The notes beneath the pieces are model-generated. The model had not been told where the DNA came from. It did not search any database and saw nothing but the letters and a program-made list of their open reading frames with translations. The position numbers were made by a program, and so were the translations under genes. 64,000 nucleotides of DNA from DASZIT01 sp963709665 (GTDB taxonomy: Bacteria > Actinomycetota > Acidimicrobiia > Acidimicrobiales > RAAP-2): NCBI GenBank assembly GCA_963709665.1, contig CAVPWU010000002.1, positions 248,001 through 312,000 of the forward strand, read 5' to 3'. This document shows, piece by piece, positions 9,732 through 18,895 of this stretch. Each line of letters starts with the position of its first letter. Position 1 is the stretch's first letter.

Positions 9732-10558
9732 TCACCGAAAGGCGAGGAGACTGCTGGTCGCGGCGGCGACCACCGCCACCACCAGGGGACGGCGGAGGGC
9801 CACGTCCGTCATCGAGGCGATCCGGTCTGCCCGGTGGTGCCGGCACGTCGAGCCCGGATTCACGGCGTCGGCCGGCGAAACCGAGGCAGAGGAGGAAGGA
9901 CGCTCCTCCCCCGGCAGCCCGACGGCGGCAGGGCAGTGCTCCGAGACCTCCGAGCCAGCAGCCGAGGGGGACGAGGGCGGTCCGCCCGTACTGGTGGGGC
10001 CAGGTGCACTCCGGATCGCCGTGACGCAGGACGCAAACGCAGCGCTGCCCACCACCACCCCGATCTGGGCGCCCAGCAGGGTGGACCAGTCATGGGGCCA
10101 GACGGTGGCGATCAGGATCAGGTCGCCGAGGGTGGTCCCGATCGCCGCCACGGCCAGCGGGGCCCGAAGGTCGCCGAGGTCGATCAGGACAATGGCCAGG
10201 ATGGCGGTCGCCAGAACGCAGTACCCGATGGCGGGGGCCGTACCGTGCCAGGCCAGGGTCACCAGGCGAAAAGAGGGCGGTGCCCGCCTCCACCAGCGGA
10301 TAGCGGATCGAGATCGGCTCGCCACAGGTGTGGCACCGTCCCCGCAAGGCCAACCAGGAGACCACGGGCACGTTCTCCCAGGCCGCCAGCTGACGGTCGC
10401 AGGTCGGACAGAACGAGCGGGGCGAGGAGATGGAGAGGTGCCGGGGGGTCCGGTAGACGACCACATTGAGGAAGGAGCCGACCAACAGGCCGATCACGAT
10501 CGACACCGCGATGGCGAGTGCCGAAGGGGACGTGCGCCTGGAGTTCGGTCGAGATCAC
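9732..10558 (-). CDS. pilD: Prepilin peptidase (A24 family, PilD-like; frameshifted)
   Basis: Cleaves and N-methylates type IV prepilins in the membrane. Seen: GLLVGSFLNVVVYRTPR and the CPTC...CHTC four-cysteine N-methylase motif (FCPTCDRQL, GRCHTCGEPISIRYPLVE), then after a T-run error at 10,269-10,272 (TTTT read as TTT) membrane helices GYCVLATAILAIVLIDLGD, where the Asp of LIDLGD fits the first catalytic aspartate. The expected second GxGD motif falls in a stretch near 9960-10,010 where frames change, so I cannot show it. Start is uncertain: GTG 10,558 or GTG 10,506. It should process the prepilin at 16,599. Confidence 0.82.
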
Positions 10559-10712
10559 GGCAGTTCGGCCCCCGAGAGATGAAGGTGGTGTGACCCGCCA
10601 TTTATGACCCCAGTCGGCCGGAACGGGCCCGACTGGACGACCGGATCAGGCCCTGGACACCGACAATTGGCCCTTGAGTCGGTAGTCGGAAGGTGGCAGA
10701 GTGGTTCGTTGC

Positions 10713-10739
10713 TTGACGTGGAATGGGTTGGCGTACGGT
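10713..10739 (+). promoter_or_regulatory. Candidate promoter for the pilB-pilT-pilC operon
   Basis: TTGACG, 15-bp spacer, TACGGT. The spacer is short and the leader of about 105 nt long, so this is only a candidate. Confidence 0.3.
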
Positions 10740-10833
10740 AGCACTCGTGCGGTGCGACCGGCAGGGGGCTGGCACCTGAATGCAACGGTCACCTCTGGTC
10801 GGTCGCGCCCCGAAACGGGCAATCTGACAACGA

Positions 10834-10839
10834 GGGAGG
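10834..10839 (+). promoter_or_regulatory. Ribosome binding site deciding the pilB start
   Basis: GGGAGG lies 10 nt before ATG 10,850. The later ATG at 10,882, in the frame of the first MshEN domain, has no such site, which favours 10,850 plus a frameshift near 10,880. Confidence 0.5.
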
Positions 10840-10849
10840 CCACGATTCA

Positions 10850-13502
10850 ATGTCGACCGCAAGTGTGCCGATGAAGACGCCATGACCGACGTCGACGCAA
10901 TTCGCTTCCTGGCCAGCGAGCACGATCTGGAGTTCGTCAACCTCGACTCCTATCCGATCGATGCCGACGCCGCGCAGATCCTGCCGGAGGCGGTCGCCCG
11001 CCGGCACCACGTGGCCGCCGTCAAGCGGAAGTTCGGTACGCCGGTGATCGCCATTGCCAATCCGGACGACGTATTCACCCTCGACACCCTCCGTGCCTCC
11101 CTCGGACGCGACTTCATCTCCGTCGTGGCGTCTCGGGAGCAGATCGGCGAGCTCCTCGACCACTTCTACGGACCCTCGGTCGACTCCTCGATCGTCAGCG
11201 AGGATGCGCTGGCCGACGGGGATGAGACGCTGGGGCTGTCACTTTACGGCTCGGCATTCGCCCCGTCCGAGGAGAGCGTCGACGAAGGTCCTGCACCGGA
11301 TCGACGCCGATCCGGCGGCTCCCGGGATACCGACCTTCGAGCCGCAGCCGATCCATGAGTCGAACGGCAACGGGAACGTTCAAGCCCGGCGGTCGAGCCG
11401 CTGTTTGCCGAGGGTGCCGATGTCGCCCCCGTCGAGGAGATGATGCCGGAGCTCACGATCGATCCGGAGTCCGTCGCGGTGGCGGAGGAGCTGGCGACTG
11501 ATCAAGGTGCCGACACCCCGAAGGCCGCGGCCGACCAGTCCCTTCCCGACCTGGTGGCCGAGGTCCAGGCGGATGAGTTGCCGGCTGACCTCCCGACGCC
11601 CGCCGACGACGCGCTGAGCCTCGATCCCGCCGAAGGCTCCCCGGATGCTCTGGCGGCAAGCGCCGATGAGCTGGCGGAGTTCGCCCGGGCGGTGCAGTTC
11701 CCGGCATCCGTCGACGAGATCGACTCGGTGGCCGCCACCGCCGACCTCGTCGACGAGGCGGTCGCCTCCTTCGAGGAGCAGCTCGGAGACGTGATCAGCC
11801 TCTCCGACCTGGCCTCGTCGATGCCGCCCCTGGCCAAGGCGCTGGTGGAGGGCGAGCGGGTGTCGCTCGAGGACATGGAGTCGGTGATCGAGGAGCACGA
11901 TCGCACCGGACTGAGCATCGCCCGGATCCTGACGTCCCGGAGCCTGGTCTCGGAAGCCGACCTGATGTGGGGCATGGCCCAGGAGATGGGACTGGAGTTC
12001 GTCGACCTCGATGTCGCCGGCGTCAACTACACCGCCAGCGTCCTGATTCCCGAGGCGACCGCCCGTCATCACAACGTGCTGGTGATCGACGAGGAGGCCG
12101 GCGTGCCCATCATCGCCGCCTCCAATCCGACCGACGTGGTCGCCCTGGACGACCTCCGGACGATCATCGGCCGGGCCTTCACCATCGTGGTGGCCACCCG
12201 GAGCCAGATCAGCACTGCGATCGGCAAGGCGTACCACGGGGTGGGTGACGCCGCCGACATGGCGAAGACCGCCTCGCTCGACTTCGGCCGCGAGGAGTCG
12301 GGGCCATCGACGACATCGCGGCCATCACCGAAGAGGCGCCGATCGTTCGCTACGTCAACCTCCTGGTCGTCCAGGCGCTCAACGAGCGGGCCTCGGACAT
12401 CCACGTCGAGCCGACCGACCACGACCTCCGGATCCGGTACCGGATCGACGGCGTGCTCCACGACGTGTCGACGGCGCCCCGATCCATCGCCGCTGCCGTC
12501 ACCACCCGCCTGAAGGTCATGGCGGACATGAACATCGCCGAGCACCGGATTCCCCAGGACGGGCGGATCTCCCTCAACGTGGGCAACAAGGGTGTGGATC
12601 TCCGGGTGGCCACGCTCCCCACCATCCACGGGGAGAAGATCGTCATGCGGGTGCTCGACAAGTCGAGCGTGGTCCTGGGCTTCCCGGACCTCGGGTTCGA
12701 CGAGGACCTGCTGCAGATCTACGAGGACATCTTCACCAAGCCCTACGGCACCATCCTGGTGACCGGTCCGACCGGGTCGGGTAAGTCCACCACCCTCTAC
12801 ACCACCCTCACCGCCCTGAACTCCCCGGAGAAGAACATCATCACGGTGGAGGACCCGGTCGAGCTCCAGCTCCAGGGCATCAACCAGGTGCAGCTGAACA
12901 TCAAGGCCGGGCTGACGTTCGCCTCCGCCCTGAAGTCGATCCTCCGGTCGGACCCCGACATCGTGCTGGTCGGTGAGATCCGCGACAAGGAGACGGCGGT
13001 GATCGCCATCGAGGCGTCGCTCACCGGCCACCTCGTCCTCGCCACCCTCCACACCAACAGCGCGGCGTCGACGCCGATGCGGTTGGTGGAGATGGGCCTG
13101 GAGCCGTTCCTGGTCACCTCCTCCATCACCGCCGTGTTGGCCCAGCGGCTGGCCCGGCGGCTGTGTGCCCACTGCAAGGAGCCCTACGACCTGACCGAGG
13201 CGGAGATCCTGGCGGCGGGATGGAGCGCCGACGAGATCAAGGAGTTGGGTCCCGAGCCCACGTTCTTCCGGGCGGTAGGGTGTTCTGCCTGCTCAAATAC
13301 CGGATACCGAGGCAGAAAGGCACTGGCCGAACTGATGCCGATGACCGAGGAGATCGAACGGTTGATCATCGAAGGAGGGTCGGTGGACGAGATCCATCGG
13401 CTGGCGGTGTCGCAAGGCATGGTCACCCTCCGCCAGAGCGGTCTCCGCAAGGCCATGGAGGGTGAGACGACCCTCGAGGAAGTGCTCCGGGTGGTCGCAT
13501 GA
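10850..13502 (+). CDS. pilB: Type IV pilus assembly ATPase PilB with two MshEN domains (frameshifted)
   Basis: About 880 residues, longer than the usual 550-600. After a short start, a first MshEN-like domain reads ILPEAVARRHHVAAVKRKFG and IAIANPDDVFTLDTL. A 200-residue acidic Ala/Asp/Glu linker follows (11,250-11,850), then a second MshEN domain (ARILTSRSLVSEADLMWG, IPEATARHHNVLVID). The ATPase core has ASDIHVEPTDHDLRIRYRID, Walker A GPTGSGKSTTLY (about 12,766), Walker B IVLVGEIRDKET, LVLATLHTN, and the zinc tetracysteine CAHC plus CSAC. Frame changes at about 10,880, 11,340-11,400 and 12,300 (a missing G in TCGGGG) look like errors. It drives pilus extension. The stop overlaps the next start in ATGA. 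Confidence 0.88.
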
Positions 13503-15157
13503 CGTCCGTCTCCACGAACGCCCGTGCCGAGTGGTCACTCCGGCTGGCCCAGGCCCTGGTGTCGGGTGGGTATGCCACCGAGACCAACCTGTCGCCGCTG
13601 TTGACCGAGGCCCAGGCCACCGACCAGCCCCTGGCTACCCTGCTGATCAGCCGCAACCTCGCCCAGCCCGGGGTGGTGGTCGGCACGCTGGCCCAGCTGG
13701 CACAACTGCCGGCCATCGATCTGGCCAACGTGGTGCCGGACCCCGGGACTCTGGCACTCATTCCCGAGCCCACCGGCTCCCAGTACGGCGCGGTGGCGGT
13801 GAAGGTCGACGGGGACCAGCTGGCGGTGGCCTTCGGCGAACCACCGTCCGACGATGTCGTCGAGTCGCTCACCCGGAGCGTGGGCTACCGGATCTCCCCG
13901 GTCCTGGCTGACCCGACGGTGATTCAGGCGCATGCTGGCGTCGCCGCCCCCTCCGCCGGCGCCTGCACCGGTGAACACCGCCTCCACAGCACTGCCGCTC
14001 CGCCGCCGGATCCGTCGGCGTCAGCCGCCCAGCAAGAGGAGGACCGTGCCGTCAACTCCAAGATGGAGGCGGTGGTCTCCGGTGGCGAGGGGATGCCGCT
14101 CCACATCGACGACCTCCTCCGTTACGCAGTGTCGGTACGCGCCTCCGACCTCCACCTGACCGCCGAGATGCCGGCCTGCATCCGGCTCCACGGTGCCATC
14201 CGGCCGATCGAGGGCTGTCCGGTCCTGGGCAACGAAACCATCCGCGAGATGGTGTTCGGGATCCTTCCGGCCTCCCAGCGGGAGCGGTTCGAGGCCGAGC
14301 TGGAGCTCGACACCTCGCACTCCATCGCCGGGGTCGGGCGCTTCCGGGTGAACGTCTCGCTGCAGCGTGGGACGGTGGCGGCCGCCCTCCGCCCCATTCC
14401 CCACGAGATGCCGATGTTCGACTCGCTCGGGATCCCGGAGGCCATCAAGTCGTTCACCGAGCTCCGCCGGGGTCTGGTGCTCGTGACCGGGCCGACCGGC
14501 TCGGGCAAGTCGACCACGCTGGCGTCCCTGATCGACATCATCAACCGGAACAAGCCCCTCCACATCGTGACTGTCGAGGACCCCATCGAGTTCCTCCACA
14601 ACCACAAGCGGTCGATCATCAATCAGCGTGAGATCGGGGAGGACACCTTCTCCTTCGCCGAGTCGCTGCGGCGGGTGCTCCGTCAGGACCCCGACGTCAT
14701 CATGGTCGGTGAGCTCCGAGACCTGGAGACCATCTCGACAGCCCTGACCGCCGCCGAGACCGGGCACCTGGTGTTCGCCACGCTTCACACCCAGGACGCT
14801 CCGCAGACGGTCGACCGGATCATCGACGTCTTCCCCACCTCCCAGCAGGAGCAGATCCGGGTCATGCTGGCGGCCACCCTCGAAGGGGTGGTCACCCAAC
14901 AGCTCATCCTCAACGCCGAGGGAACCGGACGGATCGCCTGCTGCGAGGTGCTGGTGTGCACGTCGGCGATCCGGAATCTCATCCGCTCCGCCAAGACCCA
15001 CCAGATCTACTCCATCATGCAGACCGGTGGGTCATACGGGATGCAGACGATGGACCAGGGTCTGGCCCGACTCGTCCGGGACGGTCTGATCTCGGAGAGC
15101 GTCGCCTATGACCGGTCTCGCAACGAGGAAGATCTCCGCAATCACCTCAACTCCTAG
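13499..15157 (+). CDS. pilT: PilT-like ATPase with an N-terminal MshEN-like domain
   Basis: 552 residues, intact, about 190 longer than PilT1. Residues 14-145 resemble an MshEN domain (RLAQALVSGGYATETNLSPL, then LPAIDLANVVPDPGTLALIP and QLAVAFGEPPSDDVVESL), normally found on PilB/GspE. A Pro/Ala-rich linker (150-185) joins it to a full PilT: ASDLHLTAEMPACIRL, Walker A GPTGSGKSTT at 331-340, VEDPIEFLHN, VIMVGELRDLET, HLVFATLHTQDAPQTVDRI, and AIRNLIRSAKTHQIYSIMQT, the PilT-specific motif absent from PilT1. Coupled to pilB by ATGA. Inference: a retraction motor with its own nucleotide-binding regulatory domain. The RLGxxL motif of c-di-GMP binders is altered to RLAQAL. Confidence 0.9.
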   Translation: MTSVSTNARAEWSLRLAQALVSGGYATETNLSPLLTEAQATDQPLATLLISRNLAQPGVVVGTLAQLAQLPAIDLANVVPDPGTLALIPEPTGSQYGAVAVKVDGDQLAVAFGEPPSDDVVESLTRSVGYRISPVLADPTVIQAHAGVAAPSAGACTGEHRLHSTAAPPPDPSASAAQQEEDRAVNSKMEAVVSGGEGMPLHIDDLLRYAVSVRASDLHLTAEMPACIRLHGAIRPIEGCPVLGNETIREMVFGILPASQRERFEAELELDTSHSIAGVGRFRVNVSLQRGTVAAALRPIPHEMPMFDSLGIPEAIKSFTELRRGLVLVTGPTGSGKSTTLASLIDIINRNKPLHIVTVEDPIEFLHNHKRSIINQREIGEDTFSFAESLRRVLRQDPDVIMVGELRDLETISTALTAAETGHLVFATLHTQDAPQTVDRIIDVFPTSQQEQIRVMLAATLEGVVTQQLILNAEGTGRIACCEVLVCTSAIRNLIRSAKTHQIYSIMQTGGSYGMQTMDQGLARLVRDGLISESVAYDRSRNEEDLRNHLNS

Positions 15158-15190
15158 CACTCCACACCGACGTACTGAAGAGGGGCACTC

Positions 15191-16417
15191 GTGGCACTGA
15201 CGTTCGAATACAAGGTACGGGACGGTCGGGCAGCCTGGTCGAAGGGCAGCTCGAGGGCGACAGCATGGCGCTGGTCGTGCGGAAGCTCCGCGAGATGGGC
15301 TACATGCCGATCTCGGTGACGCCCAAGTCGAACATCAACATGAAGACCGAGATCAAGATCCCGGGCTTCTCCGATCGGGTCAAGCTCAAGGAGGTGGCGG
15401 TAGTCACCCGGCAGCTTTCCACCATGGTCGACTCGGGACTCTCGGTGGTGCGTTCGCTGGGGATCCTGGCCGGTCAGGTCGACAATGCGGAGCTGGCGAG
15501 GGTTCTGAATGCCGTGCGGCTCGACGTCGAGCACGGCTCCGCTCTGTCGGCCGCCTGCGCCAAGCACCCCAAGGTGTTCTCGAATCTATTCGTCACCCTC
15601 GTCCAGGCCGGTGAGGTCGGCGGTAACCTCGACGAGGTCCTCGCCAGTCTGGCCAGGACCATCGAGAACCAGGCGAGCCTGAACCGAACCATTCGCTCGG
15701 CCATGACCTACCCGGCCGTCGTGCTGTGGGTTATGGGACTCATCTTCTTGGCGATGATCGTCTTCATCGTGCCGGTGTTCCAGAATCTCTTTAGCTCCCT
15801 GGGCGGGAAGCTGCCGCTCCCCACGCAGATGCTCATCAACATCTCGAAGATCATCACCAGCGTCTGGGCCCTGGTGATCATCGTCGTGATCGTGGGAGCC
15901 ATTATCGGCTTCCGGAGGTGGATCAAGACCGAGAACGGCCGGGTGCGGTTGGACCAGCTTCAAGCTGCGTCCTCCGATCTTCGGGCCGCTGTTTCACAAG
16001 GTTGCGCTGGCCCGGGTCACCTCCACCCTGGCTTCCCTGATCAAGTCGGGTGTGCCCATTCTCGAGTCGCTGGACATCTGCGCCGAGACGGCCGGGAACC
16101 GGACCGTGGGTGACGTCCTGCTCTTGGCGAAGGAAGGGGTCCGGGAGGGACGTCCGCTGGCCGACCCACTCCGCGAGCACGAGGACATCATCCCCTCGCT
16201 GGTGGTGCAGATGATCGAGGTCGGCGAGCAGACCGGTGCGCTCGACGCCATGCTTCAGAAGGTGGCGGATTTCTACGACGCAGAGGTGGCCACCACCGTG
16301 GATAACCTCACCTCCCTGCTTGAGCCCCTCCTTACGCTGGTGATGGGAGTCATGGTCGGAACCATGGTGATCTGCCTGTACCTCCCGATGTTCAGCTACA
16401 TCAAGCTGATCCACTGA
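15191..16417 (+). CDS. pilC: Type IV pilus inner-membrane platform protein PilC (frameshifted)
   Basis: GTG 15,191 preceded by AAGAGGGG gives VALTFEYKVRDG. Two T2SSF domains are present: first LKEVAVVTRQLSTMVDSGLS with LVQAGEVGGNLDEVLASLA and membrane helix YPAVVLWVMGLIFLAMIVFI; second VTSTLASLIKSGVPILESLD with VVQMIEVGEQTGALDAML and a final helix TLVMGVMVGTMVICLYLPMF. Frame changes at about 15,225 (a missing G in GACGG) and 15,950 look like errors; repaired length is about 408 residues, normal for PilC. It anchors PilB and PilT to the membrane. Follows pilT2 by 33 bp. Confidence 0.9.
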
Positions 16418-16447
16418 TCCACGGGCGGCGCCCTCGTCGCCGCTCGT

Positions 16448-16491
16448 GGGGGACCAATTCCGGAGAGTGGGAATTTCTCCTAAAGTCCCCC
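16448..16491 (+). terminator. Compound hairpin between pilC and pilA
   Basis: An outer GGGGGAC/GTCCCCC stem (16,448-16,454 with 16,485-16,491) encloses an inner AATTCC/GGAATT stem (16,56-61 and 70-75 of this block). It may separate pilC transcription from the much more abundant pilin message, or stabilise RNA; there is no U-tract. Confidence 0.4.
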
Positions 16492-16516
16492 GATTCCCGC
16501 GCCGATGCATGGTCAT

Positions 16517-16529
16517 GGCATCAGATGCC
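16517..16529. promoter_or_regulatory. Palindrome in the pilA upstream region
   Basis: GGCATC-A-GATGCC, 70 bp before the pilA start. A binding site for a regulator is possible; nothing else supports it. Confidence 0.3.
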
Positions 16530-16598
16530 TAGAGGGGCCGTCCGGTCGCCGTGAGGCGGAATGGCGGATCATTGACCAGACAACTACAGGAGGAAATC

Positions 16599-17264
16599 AT
16601 GCTTGCATCCGTCAGTCGCCGCTTGAACGAGCGGCGCACGACCGAGTTTGAGGGTGAGGCAGCCGACTCCGGCTTCACGCTCATCGAACTCATGGTCGTG
16701 CTGCTCATCATGGCTATTCTGCTCGCCATCGCCATCCCGACATTCCTCGGTGTGAAGGGTGGAGCGCAGGACCGGGCCGTCCAGTCCAACCTGAACACTG
16801 CCCTGACCAACGCCAAGGCGGTCTACGGCAACAACCAGACCTACGGGACGAGCAGCGCAACCCTCGCCGCCTCGTTGACCGCCTCCGAGAAGAGCCTGAC
16901 CTTCAGCCTCGACAACGTGGCGTCCACCGGTCAGAACAACATCTCGGTGGCCATCGACGGTACGGGCAATGGCATCATCCTGGTCAGCAAGTCGAGCAAC
17001 GCTGGGACCTGCTGGGGGATTCTGACCAACGACACCACCGCGACCGCGGCAGCGACTGCGCCGCCCGTGGTGGCTCCGAACACGGCCACCGATGCGGCCG
17101 CCATCCCCGCCTGGCCTCTGAACACCGTGGCCGGCACCTACTACGCATCCTGGACGTCCGTTTTCGGAGCGTGCAGCGCTGACGTCGGTGCCACCATCAC
17201 CACGACGGCCGGAGCGCACAACACCGTCTGGACGCAGAACGCCTTCCCGAACGCCGCTACCTGA
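16599..17264 (+). CDS. pilA: Type IV major prepilin
   Basis: ATG 16,599 follows a strong AGGAGG site with 6-nt spacing; an earlier in-frame ATG at 16,551 has none. The protein has 221 residues. It has a 25-residue leader ending in Gly, then the class III signal: cleavage before F in SGFTLIELMVVLLIMAIL, with Glu at +5. The mature head domain is rich in Thr, Ala and Asn and has two cysteines (NAGTCWG and GACSADV) that could form the usual disulfide. It lies last in the pilus operon with its own structured upstream region and a strong terminator, fitting high expression. Substrate of the prepilin peptidase at 9732. Confidence 0.93.
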   Translation: MLASVSRRLNERRTTEFEGEAADSGFTLIELMVVLLIMAILLAIAIPTFLGVKGGAQDRAVQSNLNTALTNAKAVYGNNQTYGTSSATLAASLTASEKSLTFSLDNVASTGQNNISVAIDGTGNGIILVSKSSNAGTCWGILTNDTTATAAATAPPVVAPNTATDAAAIPAWPLNTVAGTYYASWTSVFGACSADVGATITTTAGAHNTVWTQNAFPNAAT

Positions 17265-17305
17265 TCGGTAACTGTTTCTGGAAGTGTTAGCTGGAAGTTG
17301 GACTG

Positions 17306-17341
17306 CGATCCGCCCCCCGTCTTCGGACGGGGGGCGGATCG
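17306..17341. terminator. Strong UUCG hairpin terminator after pilA
   Basis: A perfect 16-bp stem (arms 17,306-17,321 and 17,326-17,341, with a run of six C against six G) closed by a TTCG tetraloop, 41 bp after the pilA stop. It lies between convergent genes and could act both ways. No T-run follows. Confidence 0.75.
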
Positions 17342-17492
17342 TCAATTCCGGCCCCGTGCGGCGGAGGGGTGGCGGAGGGGTGACGGGACCGCGAGGGGAG
17401 GTCGGACTGGTCGCCTGGTGGACACCCGCCCGGGTCCAGGCGGTGGCGGTCGGTCCTCCACGAGCAACGGCAACGATCGGATGTCGGGTTGA

Positions 17493-18828
17493 TCAGCGGA
17501 TGCCAGAGGGAGAATCGAGGGGCCGGGTTCCGTCCCGACCGGCGAGGGGACGGATGCCGAGGGCCACGGCGGTGAGCCCCAGAAGTAGCTGCAGTACCCA
17601 CGCCGATCGGGCACCCAAGAGCATCCGGGGGCCGATGGTCACCGGGTAGAGCAGCGACGCCGTGACGATCCAGGCGATGGTCGGGAAGCGCAGGCGACCG
17701 AGGACGATGTCGAGAACGATGAGTCCGACGCACGCCGCCATCAGGTAGTAGCCGTAGAGGCTGACCTCGAAGACCAAGCGAAGGGCCAGGGATGCGGTGA
17801 CGAGCGCCACCATCGGTCCGGCGCCTCGGAGGTCCGGTCCCAGGCGTTGACTCGCCCCGAGGGCCAGGATCCCAGCCAGCAACAGGGGCACCACCCGTGC
17901 CACGACCACCAGCGCCGTCCCGTGGAGATGCAGCAGATCGACGGTGGTGCCGGTGCCGGAGGGAGTCGCACTGCTCCCGAGGGTGGCCGATACGGCTGTT
18001 CGTCCGACGGCCAGGCCCACCGGCACCAACACGGCGGCGGCGGCGAGGACCGACCCGACCACGTATCGGACGCGCTCGGGGGCGGGGGGCCGCCACCAGC
18101 ATGGGGACGGCGGCGAGCAGTGCGAACTGTTTGGCGCAGCATGCCAACCCGATCAGCGCGCCGGCCGCCAGCCACCGGCCCCGGACCGCGGCGGCCACCG
18201 CTCCCAGCACGAGGCCCATGGCCATCAGATCTTCCGGATGAAAGAATTCGATGAGCGGTCCGGCCACCGGCGGCGAACAGGCCAGAAGACAGGCGCCGAG
18301 GACCGCCCACCGGGTACGGCTCCGCCGGGTGATGCTGACCAGCGCCAGGTAGCCGCCGAGCAGGAGCGGCCAGCCCACCAGGCCGACCAGTAGCACAGGT
18401 CGCACCGACGTGTGCCGAGACACTGCCACCAGGGGCAGCCGGTGGCAGGCGGAGGTGACCTCCCAACCGGGCGGGAGGTTGGTCCGGTCGATTCCGGCGG
18501 CGGCCAGTATCCCGGCGGCGACCAGGGGATACAGCGGCGGCACCGACGAGTGAATCCCTTGGTAGGCGCAGTGCACCTGACCCCGGGCGATGGCGATCGC
18601 CGGCACCGAGCTTTCGGCGGCGTCTCCGGGGATGCCGTTGGCCGAGTACCAGATACCAAGCGACGCCAGAAACAGCAGGGTTGCCAGGAGTAGTCCCAGG
18701 GCGAAGCCCAGCCGCGAGACCCCGGTTCCCAACCAACGGGACTCGCGTCCGAAGATGACCACCGTCGACCCATCCGGTGGATTGGCTGTCGCCGAATCCG
18801 CCCCGGAACTCGAGCGAGCTTCGGTCAC
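17493..18828 (-). CDS. Polytopic membrane protein, possibly a GT-C glycosyltransferase (frameshifted)
   Basis: About 445 residues with eight or more hydrophobic helices (FALGLLLATLLFLASLGIWY, LLVGLVGWPLLLGGYLALV, GAVLAAAAVLVPVGLA-type segments). Between helices are EFFHPEDLMAMGLVLGAVAA and ALIGLACCAKQFALLAAVPM, which resemble loops of GT87/DUF2029-type mannosyltransferases that use polyprenyl-phosphate sugars; this is suggestive only. Start taken as GTG 18,828 (VTEARSSSGAD). One frame change near 18,085 in a GGGGGCGGGGGG run joins APERVRYVVGSVLAAAAV. Convergent with pilA; glycosylation of pilin is a possible but unsupported link. Confidence 0.55.
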
Positions 18829-18895
18829 CCCGGCTGTCGACCCGGGATGGGATCCGCGGATGGTCGGCCTTCCCTCGTGCTTGGGGGTCGCCCGT

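Larger units (their letters stand above)
10559..10849. other. Divergent intergenic region between pilD and pilB
   Basis: 291 bp with no gene seen. It must hold promoters for both sides. A TTGACG at 10,713 with TACGGT at 10,734 (15-bp spacer) points toward pilB. Confidence 0.5.

Noticed and set aside
10644..10666. A TTGTCGGTG on the minus strand that matches the PafBC-type damage-promoter core
   Set aside because: The expected TANNNT at 8-bp spacing is absent (CTGATC), and no gene start follows within 80 bp; one chance hit.
10685..10745. tRNA-like string GGTGGCAGAGTGG near 10,695
   Set aside because: No T-loop GTTCRANYC, no acceptor-stem pairing at the right distance and no anticodon arm could be folded.
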